Shown here in pieces: positions 44,586 through 52,625 of a stretch of 64,000 nucleotides of DNA (within the stretch, counting starts at the first letter, position 1; every line of letters begins with the position of its first letter). The position numbers were made by a program, and so were the translations under genes. The stretch covers positions 248,001 through 312,000 of the forward strand of contig NZ_CP133261.1 of NCBI RefSeq assembly GCF_030931715.1, written 5' to 3'. The notes below the pieces were generated by a model. The model made no database searches, was not told the origin of the DNA, and was given only the letters and a program-made list of their open reading frames with translations. The stretch comes from Tissierella sp. MB52-C2. GTDB lineage: Bacteria > Bacillota > Clostridia > Tissierellales > Tissierellaceae.

Positions 44586-45338
44586 ATGAAAACAAAGATA
44601 ACTTCAAATATATTGGAGGATATATCTAAGAGGCTTTTAGGGGGAAATAATCAAGGAAATGGTGAAAGAGTATTAGTAGTCTTTACTGGCTCTGATATTT
44701 ACCTAGATAATAAAATAGAAGAAATAAGAGGACTAAAAAATAAAGGGATGAAAATATCTCTAGGGTTTTCCTTTATGGCAGAACAAATATTAGATACTGA
44801 AAAAATCATTAATACCTTGACTCCAGCAAAGATATATAGAGAACAAGATATTCTAAAACTAAAGGAAATACCAAGAAATTATTCAGCCTTAATTAGTCCA
44901 AATATAACTATAAATACAATTTCTAAAATATCTCTAGGAATGATAGATTCCTTTATACCCAATTTAATATGGACATTTATGTATCAAGGTAAAAATGTGT
45001 ATATGGATTTTGAAGGAATCAGGAACTATTTAGGAGAAAAAACAAATAATAAAGAAATACTAAATCAAATCAATATCCATATAGAAACTGTTAAAAAAAT
45101 GGGAGCAATAGAAATAGAAGATAATAAATACACAGACAATATAGTAATAGGGGTAAAGGATGAAAATATAAAATTAAATCCAAGATTACAAGAAAATACA
45201 GATAAAAAAGTAATAACAGAAAAGGATATATTAAATATATCTTCAAATAGTAATTTAATCTTACCTAAAGGAACAATAATAACCCACTTAGCCAGAGATA
45301 AGGCTTTAGCTAAGAACATAAAAATAGAAATAAAATAA
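44586..45338 (+). CDS. Flavoprotein-like BMC-associated protein
   Basis: 250 aa. A Rossmann-like N-terminus (RVLVVFTGSD, about 28-37), a central block ALISPNITINTISKISLG (about 101-118) resembling the PNxxNTxxKIAxG flavin-binding part of PF02441 flavoproteins, and a C-terminal LPKGTIITHLARDKA motif recurring in BMC-locus proteins. Probably binds FMN or a nucleotide; could handle prFMN or assist assembly. Exact function unknown. Confidence 0.6.
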   Translation: MKTKITSNILEDISKRLLGGNNQGNGERVLVVFTGSDIYLDNKIEEIRGLKNKGMKISLGFSFMAEQILDTEKIINTLTPAKIYREQDILKLKEIPRNYSALISPNITINTISKISLGMIDSFIPNLIWTFMYQGKNVYMDFEGIRNYLGEKTNNKEILNQINIHIETVKKMGAIEIEDNKYTDNIVIGVKDENIKLNPRLQENTDKKVITEKDILNISSNSNLILPKGTIITHLARDKALAKNIKIEIK

Positions 45339-45349
45339 GGAGGCTTAGT

Positions 45350-45637
45350 ATGAGAATCGGTAGAGTAATTGGAACAGTCGTAGCCACAAGAAAAGACGAG
45401 AAACTAATAGGAACTAAGTTAATGATTACACAGCCTCTAGATTTAGATTTGAAACCAAAAGGAGAATCACTAATTGCTGTGGACACTGTAGGTGCAGGTA
45501 TAGGGGAGCTAATAGTATTTGTAACAGGAACAGCCTCTAGAATTGCCGCGAGAAAAATGGACTCACCTATAGATGCTTCCATAGTAGGTATAATAGATGA
45601 AGTAGATATAAATAAGAGCCTATTAGGCAATGAGTAG
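45350..45637 (+). CDS. BMC-P pentameric vertex protein (EutN/CcmL family)
   Basis: 95 aa. MRIGRVIGTVVAT start, KLIGTKLMITQPL, VDTVGAGIGELIVFVTG and IDASIVGIIDEV match EutN/CcmL/PduN pentamers that cap the icosahedral vertices. Only vertex gene in the window. Its stop lies 19 bp before the adenine deaminase ATG I prefer. Confidence 0.95.
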   Translation: MRIGRVIGTVVATRKDEKLIGTKLMITQPLDLDLKPKGESLIAVDTVGAGIGELIVFVTGTASRIAARKMDSPIDASIVGIIDEVDINKSLLGNE

Positions 45638-45656
45638 AAGGGAGAGGATAGGCTTT

Positions 45657-47468
45657 ATGGATACTAAGTATTTGAAAATGGCAATGGAATATAGATCCTC
45701 CATTGATGCTTTAATGGGTAGTAAAGAATATGCAGATACAGTTCTTGTGGGAGGAGAAGTAATAAATGTAATTACTAGAGAAATATATAAAGCTGATATC
45801 GCCATTAAGCATAAATACATTTTATTAGTGGGAGATTGCAAAGAGTTAATAGGACCTGAAACTACAGTTATAGATGTAAGTGGAAGATACTTATCTCCTG
45901 GATTTATAGATTCTCATATGCATTTTGAATCCAGTATGCTTACAGTAACAGAATTTTCAAGACTTTCTATACCTTCAGGAACAACAACTTTAGTAGCAGA
46001 CCCCCATGAAATAGGAAATGCACTAGGTACTATTGGAATGAAGGCAATGGCAGATGAAATAGATCATGTTCCATCTAATGTATATCTGGTAGTGCCTGCA
46101 CTTACTCCAGATTGCCCAGACTTAGAAACAGCAGGATATGATGTAAATTCTAAAGATATGAAAGAATTGCTAAACTATAAAAATATAATAGGTATAGGGG
46201 AATTACAAGGATTTAGTAATGCAAAACATGTATATAGAAATACACCGGAAATAATAACAGATTTATTAGCATCAACCATATATGCAAGGTCTAAAAATAT
46301 GGTGGTAGATGGAAATGCTCCAGAGCTATTTGGCAAGGAACTGGCAGCTCACATAATATCAACAGGTGGAAAATGTTCATGCCATGAGACAACTACAAAA
46401 AAAGAAGCAGTAGAGAAACTTCGTCAAGGAGTATATCTATTTATGAGAGAAGGATCTACTCAAAAGAATATGGCAGAATGTATAAGGGCAGTAACAGAAG
46501 AAGGAATGGATTCAAGACGATGCATATTGGCTACAGATGATATGGTAGCAGCAGACTTAGAGACAATAGGACATATGAATGAAATAGTAAGAAGAACTAT
46601 AAAAGAAGGAGTCAGTCCAGCAGAAGCCATTCAAATGGTGACAATAAATCCAGCTACATACTTTGGACTTGACCATGTAGGGGTATTATCTCCTGGGAAA
46701 CAGGCAGATATAGCCATAATAGATGATTTGGAAGAAATGGTAATAGCAGGAGTATTTCTAAAAGGAAATTTAGTTTCTTTAAAGAAAGAGCTTCTCATAG
46801 ATTTACCAAGATATACTTATCCAGAAGTTGTAAAGACTTCTGTTAAAATAGGACCAATCTCTGAAAATGATTTAGAAATAGAAGCAGAAGGACAATCAGC
46901 CCGTGTAAGATGTATAGAAGTAATACCAGATCAAAACCTAACAGGAAAATCAGAGGAAACATTAAGGGTAAATAGAGGCTTAGTAGAAGCAGACACAGGG
47001 AAAGACACTTTATATATAGCCTGTGTAGAGAGATATAATAGAACAAATAATATAGGAAAAGCTTTTGTAAAAGGCTTTGGTATGCAAGAAGGAGCTTTTG
47101 CAGAATCGGTAGCTCATGACACTCATAATATAATGGTTGTTGGAAGTAATATAAAAGATATGACCATAGCAGTAAACAAAGTAATAGAAATGGGCGGAGG
47201 AATAGCAATTGCAAACAGGGGCAGAGTATTATCTGAAATGAGATTACCAGTTGGGGGACTTATAACAGATGAACTAGACGGACATGAAGTGAGTAGAAAA
47301 ATAGCTGAACTAGAAAATGTAATAACAAAAGACTTAGGATGTAAAATTCATGCACCATTGATGCACTTATCTTTTTTAGCATTATCTACTAGCCCAGCTT
47401 GGAAAATAACAGATAAAGGACTTATAGATGTAAACAACTTTAAAATTCTTCCTCCAGTTATAAAATAA
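45657..47468 (+). CDS. ade: Adenine deaminase (Ade family amidohydrolase)
   Basis: 603 aa. N-terminal amidohydrolase domain with PGFIDSHMHFESSM, DPHEIGNALG, CSCHETT and LATDDM motifs, and the Ade C-terminal domain (GGIAIANRGRVLSEMRLPVGGL). Converts adenine to hypoxanthine. ATG 45657 has GGGAGAGG upstream; an ATG at 45630 overlaps the vertex gene. Tight coupling to the shell operon suggests purine supply. A deaminase acting on 4-aminoimidazole is a speculative alternative, since that step otherwise has no gene here. Confidence 0.9.
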   Translation: MDTKYLKMAMEYRSSIDALMGSKEYADTVLVGGEVINVITREIYKADIAIKHKYILLVGDCKELIGPETTVIDVSGRYLSPGFIDSHMHFESSMLTVTEFSRLSIPSGTTTLVADPHEIGNALGTIGMKAMADEIDHVPSNVYLVVPALTPDCPDLETAGYDVNSKDMKELLNYKNIIGIGELQGFSNAKHVYRNTPEIITDLLASTIYARSKNMVVDGNAPELFGKELAAHIISTGGKCSCHETTTKKEAVEKLRQGVYLFMREGSTQKNMAECIRAVTEEGMDSRRCILATDDMVAADLETIGHMNEIVRRTIKEGVSPAEAIQMVTINPATYFGLDHVGVLSPGKQADIAIIDDLEEMVIAGVFLKGNLVSLKKELLIDLPRYTYPEVVKTSVKIGPISENDLEIEAEGQSARVRCIEVIPDQNLTGKSEETLRVNRGLVEADTGKDTLYIACVERYNRTNNIGKAFVKGFGMQEGAFAESVAHDTHNIMVVGSNIKDMTIAVNKVIEMGGGIAIANRGRVLSEMRLPVGGLITDELDGHEVSRKIAELENVITKDLGCKIHAPLMHLSFLALSTSPAWKITDKGLIDVNNFKILPPVIK

Positions 47469-47475
47469 GAATTAA

Positions 47476-47515
47476 CTACAGTTATGTACGAAAATTTAGT
47501 ATAATACTAAATAGA
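47476..47515 (+). promoter_or_regulatory. Promoter with palindromic operator before the purine permease
   Basis: Perfect dyad TTTAGTA-TAA-TACTAAA (47495-47511) encloses a TATAAT (47500-47505) that can serve as -10. A repressor on the dyad would block transcription. No clear -35 is seen. Confidence 0.5.
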
Positions 47516-47567
47516 TATAGAAAGGAAAGGAGGGTAGTTTCTAAAATCAAATAAAAGGAGGAGTATT

Positions 47568-48932
47568 ATGTCTAGTCAAGGAGCTTCAAATGTTAGTTTT
47601 CTTGAAAAGCAGTTTAAGCTAAAGGAACACAATACTGACGTAAAGACAGAAGTTTTAGCAGGTATCACTACTTTCATGACCATGGCTTATATTTTAGCGG
47701 TAAACCCTAGTATACTATCAGAATCAGGTATGGATTGGGGTGGAGTATTTACAGCTACTGCACTTTCAGCTGTAATAGCATGTGTGATGATGGCGTTCAT
47801 GGCGAATTATCCATTTGCATTGGCACCAGGAATGGGACTTAATGCGTATTTTACTTATACAGTAGTATTTGGTATGGGAAAATCATGGCAATTTGCTTTG
47901 ACAGCTGTACTTTTAGAAGGGATTATATTTATTTTACTATCATTCTTTAATGTTAGAGAAGCAATTTTTAATTCAATTCCATTTAATCTTAAAAAAGCGG
48001 TATCTGTAGGCATAGGTTTATTTATTGCTTTAATCGGACTAATAAATGCAGAAATAGTATCTACAGGTAAGACAATGGTAGTAGATGGAGTAAATGTATT
48101 AAATGAAGGTGGACTAATAATAACTCTTGGAAACCTAAAATCAGCAACTCCAATATTAGCAATAATAGGAATAATAATAACAGGATTTTTATTAGCTAAA
48201 AAGGTTAAGGGAGCATTATTCTTTGGTATTTTAATTACAACAGTTGTTGGTATACCAATGGGAGTTACTCAATTACCACAAGGTGCATTATTCTCATTAC
48301 CACCATCCCTTAAAGAAGTAGCATTTAAATTAGAATGGACTAATATATTTAGTTGGGAAATGCTTATAGTAGTATTCTCTTTCCTATTCGTTGATGTATT
48401 TGATACTATAGGAACTTTAATAGGAGTATCTTCAAAGGCTAATATGCTTGATGAAAACGGTCAGTTACCTAAAGTTAAAGAAGCTTTACTGGCAGATGCC
48501 ATAGGTACCACAGCTGGAGCTCTACTAGGTACATCTACAGTAACTACCTTTGTTGAATCATCTGCGGGAGTAGCTGAAGGTGGTAGAACAGGACTTACTA
48601 CTTTAACAACGGCAGGAATGTTTGCTTTAGCATTAGTATTTGCTCCAATATTTGGAATGGTTCCAGGAGCTGCAACTGCCCCAGCATTAATCTTAGTTGG
48701 ACTTTTCATGATGAGCCCAATTAAAGAGATTGATTTAGATGATTTCACAGAAGCAATACCAGCATTTTTAACAATTGTTATGATGCCATTTGCATATAGT
48801 ATAGCTGAAGGTATAGTATTTGGAATGGTTTCATACGTAGTATTAAAAGTTATAACTGGAAAACACAAAGATGTATCACCAGTTATGTATGTACTGGCAT
48901 TATTATTTATAGCTAAAATAATATTTATGTAA
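47568..48932 (+). CDS. AzgA/PbuG-type purine permease
   Basis: 454 aa, about 12-14 membrane helices. Family landmarks TFMTMAYILAVNP, GMGLNAYFTYTVV, FLFVDVFDTIGTL and TVTTFVESSAGVAEGGRTG mark the AzgA branch of NCS2 transporters, importing adenine, hypoxanthine and guanine. Lies between ade and the molybdenum hydroxylase genes. Confidence 0.93.
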   Translation: MSSQGASNVSFLEKQFKLKEHNTDVKTEVLAGITTFMTMAYILAVNPSILSESGMDWGGVFTATALSAVIACVMMAFMANYPFALAPGMGLNAYFTYTVVFGMGKSWQFALTAVLLEGIIFILLSFFNVREAIFNSIPFNLKKAVSVGIGLFIALIGLINAEIVSTGKTMVVDGVNVLNEGGLIITLGNLKSATPILAIIGIIITGFLLAKKVKGALFFGILITTVVGIPMGVTQLPQGALFSLPPSLKEVAFKLEWTNIFSWEMLIVVFSFLFVDVFDTIGTLIGVSSKANMLDENGQLPKVKEALLADAIGTTAGALLGTSTVTTFVESSAGVAEGGRTGLTTLTTAGMFALALVFAPIFGMVPGAATAPALILVGLFMMSPIKEIDLDDFTEAIPAFLTIVMMPFAYSIAEGIVFGMVSYVVLKVITGKHKDVSPVMYVLALLFIAKIIFM

Positions 48933-48951
48933 AGTAATACTTACTTGAATA

Positions 48952-48978
48952 GCCGCCTCTCTCGGGGGCGGCTTTTTA
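48952..48978 (+). terminator. Strong terminator between permease and xdh genes
   Basis: GCCGCC / GGCGGC stem with TTTTTA tail. Only about 30 bp separate it from the next start codon, so the xdh genes depend on read-through or on a promoter inside the permease gene. Confidence 0.9.
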
Positions 48979-49007
48979 AAACAAAAAATCCTATGAGGGG
49001 TGAAAAT

Positions 49008-49874
49008 ATGACCTTAAAAGAAGTTTACAATGGTAGGAGTGTTGAGGAAGTAGTAGGATTATTGGGGGAATATGGAAATGGGGCAAAGCTCATTTCTGGA
49101 GGAACAGATATAGTAATTGAACTTAAAAACAAGAAAATAACACCTAAGATTTTGATAGACATAAGTAAAATAGAAGAATTAAAAGAAATAAGAGAAGATG
49201 AAAACTATATTACATTGGGGTCAGGAGTTACATTCACTGAAATAATTGAAAATCCATTATTTAGTGGAAATTTACATGGATTATATAAAGCCTGTAGAAT
49301 GGTTGGTTCTCCCCAAATAAGGAATAAGGGAACCATAGGTGGAAATATAGCCAATGGCTCATCTGCAGCAGATGGAGTGCCGCCTTTAATAGCTTTAGGA
49401 GCTACAATAAAAACCCTTAGTATAGAAGGAACTAGAGAAATACCTTTAGAGGATTATTATATAGATAAACTAAAATCAAATGAAATTATAATAGAAGTAA
49501 AATTTAAAAAACCTAATAACAACCAAATTCTAACTTTTGCAAAGCTTGGACTAAGAAAAGCTTTAGCCATATCAAGACTATCAATCGCATCTTTAATCGG
49601 ATTAAATGAAGAAGGAATAATAGAATCTGTCACAATTGCCAGTGGAGCACTGGGAAAGTATCCCATGAGAGAAGAAGAAGTAGAAGAATATTTAATTAAT
49701 AAGAAAATAGATGAAAAAATCATAGAAGAAGCCATAACTACATTACAAAACTCTATGGATGAAAGGTTAAAAGGAAGGTCCACTTTACCATATAAAAGAG
49801 TTGCTGTATCTAGTATTCTTAGAGAGAATCTTGAGGAATTAATAAAAAGTAGAATTGAGGTGGAAGCATGGTGA
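49008..49874 (+). CDS. Molybdenum hydroxylase FAD subunit (xanthine/nicotinate dehydrogenase type)
   Basis: 288 aa. FAD-binding PCMH/VAO fold with AKLISGGTDIVIELK (about 31-45) and GTIGGNIANGSSAAD (about 108-122), then the CO-dehydrogenase flavoprotein C-terminal domain. ATG 49008 is preferred: GAGGGGTGAAAAT precedes it; an ATG at 48945 would place the start before the terminator. Overlaps the Fe-S subunit gene by 7 bp. Confidence 0.92.
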   Translation: MTLKEVYNGRSVEEVVGLLGEYGNGAKLISGGTDIVIELKNKKITPKILIDISKIEELKEIREDENYITLGSGVTFTEIIENPLFSGNLHGLYKACRMVGSPQIRNKGTIGGNIANGSSAADGVPPLIALGATIKTLSIEGTREIPLEDYYIDKLKSNEIIIEVKFKKPNNNQILTFAKLGLRKALAISRLSIASLIGLNEEGIIESVTIASGALGKYPMREEEVEEYLINKKIDEKIIEEAITTLQNSMDERLKGRSTLPYKRVAVSSILRENLEELIKSRIEVEAW

Positions 49875-50341
49875 ATATAAGTTTAACAGTAAATGAAGAA
49901 TTATTTGAAGTTTCTGTAAGGGAAGATTTAAGGCTCATAGATTTACTTAGAGACGAATTAGGACTAATAGGAACTAAGGAAGGTTGTGGAGAAGGTGAAT
50001 GCGGAGCTTGTACCATAATCATGGATGGAGAAACTGTTAACTCATGTTTGGTCATGGCATTTCAGGCAAATGGGAGCAATATTTTGACAATAGAAGGAAT
50101 GGAGAAGGAAGGAAATATTCATCCGATACAACAGGCATATATAGATGTTGGGGCAGTACAATGTGGTTTCTGTATTCCAGGAATGGTCTTATCTACTAAG
50201 GCTCTATTAGATAAAAATCCCCATCCTTCAAAGGAGGAAATTAGGGAAGGAATATCAGGAAATCTATGTAGATGTACAGGGTATAATAAGATGATTCATG
50301 CAACAGAAAAAGCTATGGAATATATGGAGGAGGGGAAGTAA
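49868..50341 (+). CDS. Molybdenum hydroxylase [2Fe-2S] subunit
   Basis: 157 aa. Plant-type ferredoxin cluster Cys in GCGEGECGACT plus a later Cys, and the C-terminal four-helix domain cluster in QCGFCIPGM and CRCTGY. Carries electrons from the Mo site to FAD. Same length as I recall for the small subunit of Eubacterium barkeri nicotinate dehydrogenase. Confidence 0.95.
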   Translation: MVNISLTVNEELFEVSVREDLRLIDLLRDELGLIGTKEGCGEGECGACTIIMDGETVNSCLVMAFQANGSNILTIEGMEKEGNIHPIQQAYIDVGAVQCGFCIPGMVLSTKALLDKNPHPSKEEIREGISGNLCRCTGYNKMIHATEKAMEYMEEGK

Positions 50342-51612
50342 TGGAGCTAAATGTAGTGGGCAAAAACATCATTAGGGTAGATGCCTATTCAAAGGTTACA
50401 GGAAGGGCTTTATATCCTCAAGATATATATCTAGAAGACATGGTTTATGGAAAAACACTAAGATCAACAAAACCTCATGCAAAGATAAAAGTAGATACTA
50501 CAGAGGCAGAAAAAATAGAAGGGGTACTAAAAGTATTTACATATAAAGATATACCAAATGAAAATAAACATGGAGTAGTTTTAAAGGACCATGAAGTATT
50601 TGCCAGTGAGAAGGTTATTAGAATAGGAGAACCTATAGCGTTCATAGTAGGTGAGACACAAGAAGCTTGTGAAGAAGGTTATGAAAAAATCATAGTGGAC
50701 TATGAGGAGTTAGATGCAGTTTTTGATCCAGTAGAAGCAATGAAAGAAGATTCTCCCAAGGTTCATGGAGATTCCAATATTATTCTTTATTATAAGTTAA
50801 GGCATGGGGATATTGAAGAGGGAAAGAAAAAATGTAAGTATATAGTGGAAAACACATATAAATCTCCAATGGTCGAGCATGCTTTTTTACAACCAGAAGC
50901 GGGTTTGGGATATTTAGAAGAAGACGGTACAGTAGTCGTAGCAGTAGCTACCCAATATCCTCATTATGATAGAGAAGAAATAGCTATTAACTTAGGATTG
51001 CCAGAGGAAAAGGTAAAGGTAATAAACACAAATATAGGCGGAGCCTTTGGAGCAAGGGAAGATATATCTATTCAAATCCATTTGGCACTAGCTGCTAAAG
51101 TCTTAAAAAGACCAGTAAAGGTCATATTTTCTAGAGAAGAATCCTTCTTAGCCCACTCAAAGCGTCACCCTATGATTATGAAATATAAAACAGGAGCAGA
51201 TGAAAATGGCTTTTTGCAGTATATGGAGGCAGAAATAGTTGGAGATTCTGGAGCTCATGCTTCTTGGGCAATAAACGTACTTAGAAAGTCAGGAGTACAT
51301 GCAACAGGACCTTATGTTATACCAAATGTAAAGGTGGATAGCTATGCAGTATATACAAATAATCCTTTCACAGGTGCCATGAGAGGATTTGGTGCAACTC
51401 AAGTATCTATTGCCTATGAACAACAAATGGATGAATTAGCGGAGAAATTGGGGATAAGTCCTATTGAAATTAGAATGAAAAATATATTTAGAAAAGGATC
51501 TATGACAGCAACAGGTCAAATATTAACGGATAGTGTACCTTTAGATAAATGTATAGAAGAAGTTAATAGAGATTTTCAGTTCTTAGAGGAATCGGAGGAG
51601 GGAGCCATATGA
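50341..51612 (+). CDS. Molybdenum hydroxylase large Mo subunit, N-terminal half
   Basis: 423 aa. N-terminal a/b hammerhead domain (VTGRALYPQDIY), then the first Mo-cofactor-binding region with GGAFGARED, FSREESF and MRGFGATQ. Stops where the next gene begins, corresponding to the first 55 percent of a one-piece XdhA. Substrate may be hypoxanthine/xanthine, given adenine deaminase and purine permease next door; nicotinate-type activity is possible. Confidence 0.9.
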   Translation: MELNVVGKNIIRVDAYSKVTGRALYPQDIYLEDMVYGKTLRSTKPHAKIKVDTTEAEKIEGVLKVFTYKDIPNENKHGVVLKDHEVFASEKVIRIGEPIAFIVGETQEACEEGYEKIIVDYEELDAVFDPVEAMKEDSPKVHGDSNIILYYKLRHGDIEEGKKKCKYIVENTYKSPMVEHAFLQPEAGLGYLEEDGTVVVAVATQYPHYDREEIAINLGLPEEKVKVINTNIGGAFGAREDISIQIHLALAAKVLKRPVKVIFSREESFLAHSKRHPMIMKYKTGADENGFLQYMEAEIVGDSGAHASWAINVLRKSGVHATGPYVIPNVKVDSYAVYTNNPFTGAMRGFGATQVSIAYEQQMDELAEKLGISPIEIRMKNIFRKGSMTATGQILTDSVPLDKCIEEVNRDFQFLEESEEGAI

Positions 51613-52607
51613 AAAAAATAGGTAGAGGTATAGGAGTTTCATTTTATGGAACAGGCTATGGTAATGGATTTCCAGATATATCAAGGGCAATAATTAGGCT
51701 TCTTCCAGAAGGGAGAATTGGAATATATTGTGGAGTTACAGAGGTGGGACAGGGGGCCAAAACTGCGATGATACAAATTGGGGCTGAAGTCCTAGATTTA
51801 GAGGTAAAATATATAGATTTGATTCATGAAAATACATCTTTAATGCCGGACTCGGGAACAGCTGCTGCAACTAGACAAACCTATAACACTGGAAATGCCA
51901 TAAAAGTAGCTTGCGAAAATATGAAAAAGGAATTATTTGAGAAAGCAAAAGTAGAATTAAATCTTAATTCTACTTCAGGATTAATTTTAGAAAAAGGTGA
52001 AGTGATCTTGAAGTTCTTTCCAGAAAGGAGAATATCTTACAAAAAACTATCTGAAATATATTATAATGATGATATAATAGAGGCAAAGGGAGAATTTACT
52101 GCTCAAACAACAGAAATGGATATAGAGACAGGTCAAGGAGCACCTTATTGGCCTTATACATTTAATGCTTGTGCAGTAGAAGTAGAAGTAAATGCTGAAA
52201 CGGGTGTAGTCAATATTTTAAGATCTACCTTTGCTCAAGATGCAGGTCGTGCAGTAAATCCGAGAATATTAGAAGGACAAATGGATGGTGGATTTGCCAT
52301 GGGACTAGGGTACACATTATTCGAGGATTTGAATCTTGATAAAGGAATAATGAAGAATAATAGATTTTCAAAGTACTTAATACCAACAGCTATGGATATG
52401 GTAGATATAAATAATATCATAGTAGAGGACCCTGAACCGACTGCACCCTATGGTGCTAAAGGTATAGGGGAGCCAGTTATGATTCCCATAGCTCCTGCCA
52501 TATTAAATGCTATCTATGATGCAGTAGGTATTAGAATAAAAGAGTTACCTGTGACACCAGAAAAACTTATAAGGCATCTAAGGGAGGGGGAAGAAAAAAT
52601 AGGATAA
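51609..52607 (+). CDS. Molybdenum hydroxylase medium Mo subunit, C-terminal half
   Basis: 332 aa. Contains the second half of the Mo domain: GVTEVGQGAKT, DSGTAAATRQT, and the catalytic-Glu motif GAKGIGEP (about 282-289). ATGA overlap with the previous gene and its own GGAGGAGGGAG site argue for a genuine separate subunit. With the 423-aa half it sums to about 755 aa, a normal XdhA. Same four-gene order and similar sizes as E. barkeri nicotinate dehydrogenase (from memory). Confidence 0.9.
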   Translation: MKKIGRGIGVSFYGTGYGNGFPDISRAIIRLLPEGRIGIYCGVTEVGQGAKTAMIQIGAEVLDLEVKYIDLIHENTSLMPDSGTAAATRQTYNTGNAIKVACENMKKELFEKAKVELNLNSTSGLILEKGEVILKFFPERRISYKKLSEIYYNDDIIEAKGEFTAQTTEMDIETGQGAPYWPYTFNACAVEVEVNAETGVVNILRSTFAQDAGRAVNPRILEGQMDGGFAMGLGYTLFEDLNLDKGIMKNNRFSKYLIPTAMDMVDINNIIVEDPEPTAPYGAKGIGEPVMIPIAPAILNAIYDAVGIRIKELPVTPEKLIRHLREGEEKIG

Positions 52608-52625
52608 GATACAAGGAGGGTAATT

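Noticed and set aside
47469-47567. Purine riboswitch before the permease (and before guaD)
   Set aside because: Neither leader shows the conserved three-way-junction loop sequences; only small palindromes are present.
50341-52607. Split hydroxylase subunit as a frameshifted pseudogene
   Set aside because: The second half has its own strong ribosome-binding site and ATGA overlap, all key motifs are intact, and a four-subunit precedent exists.
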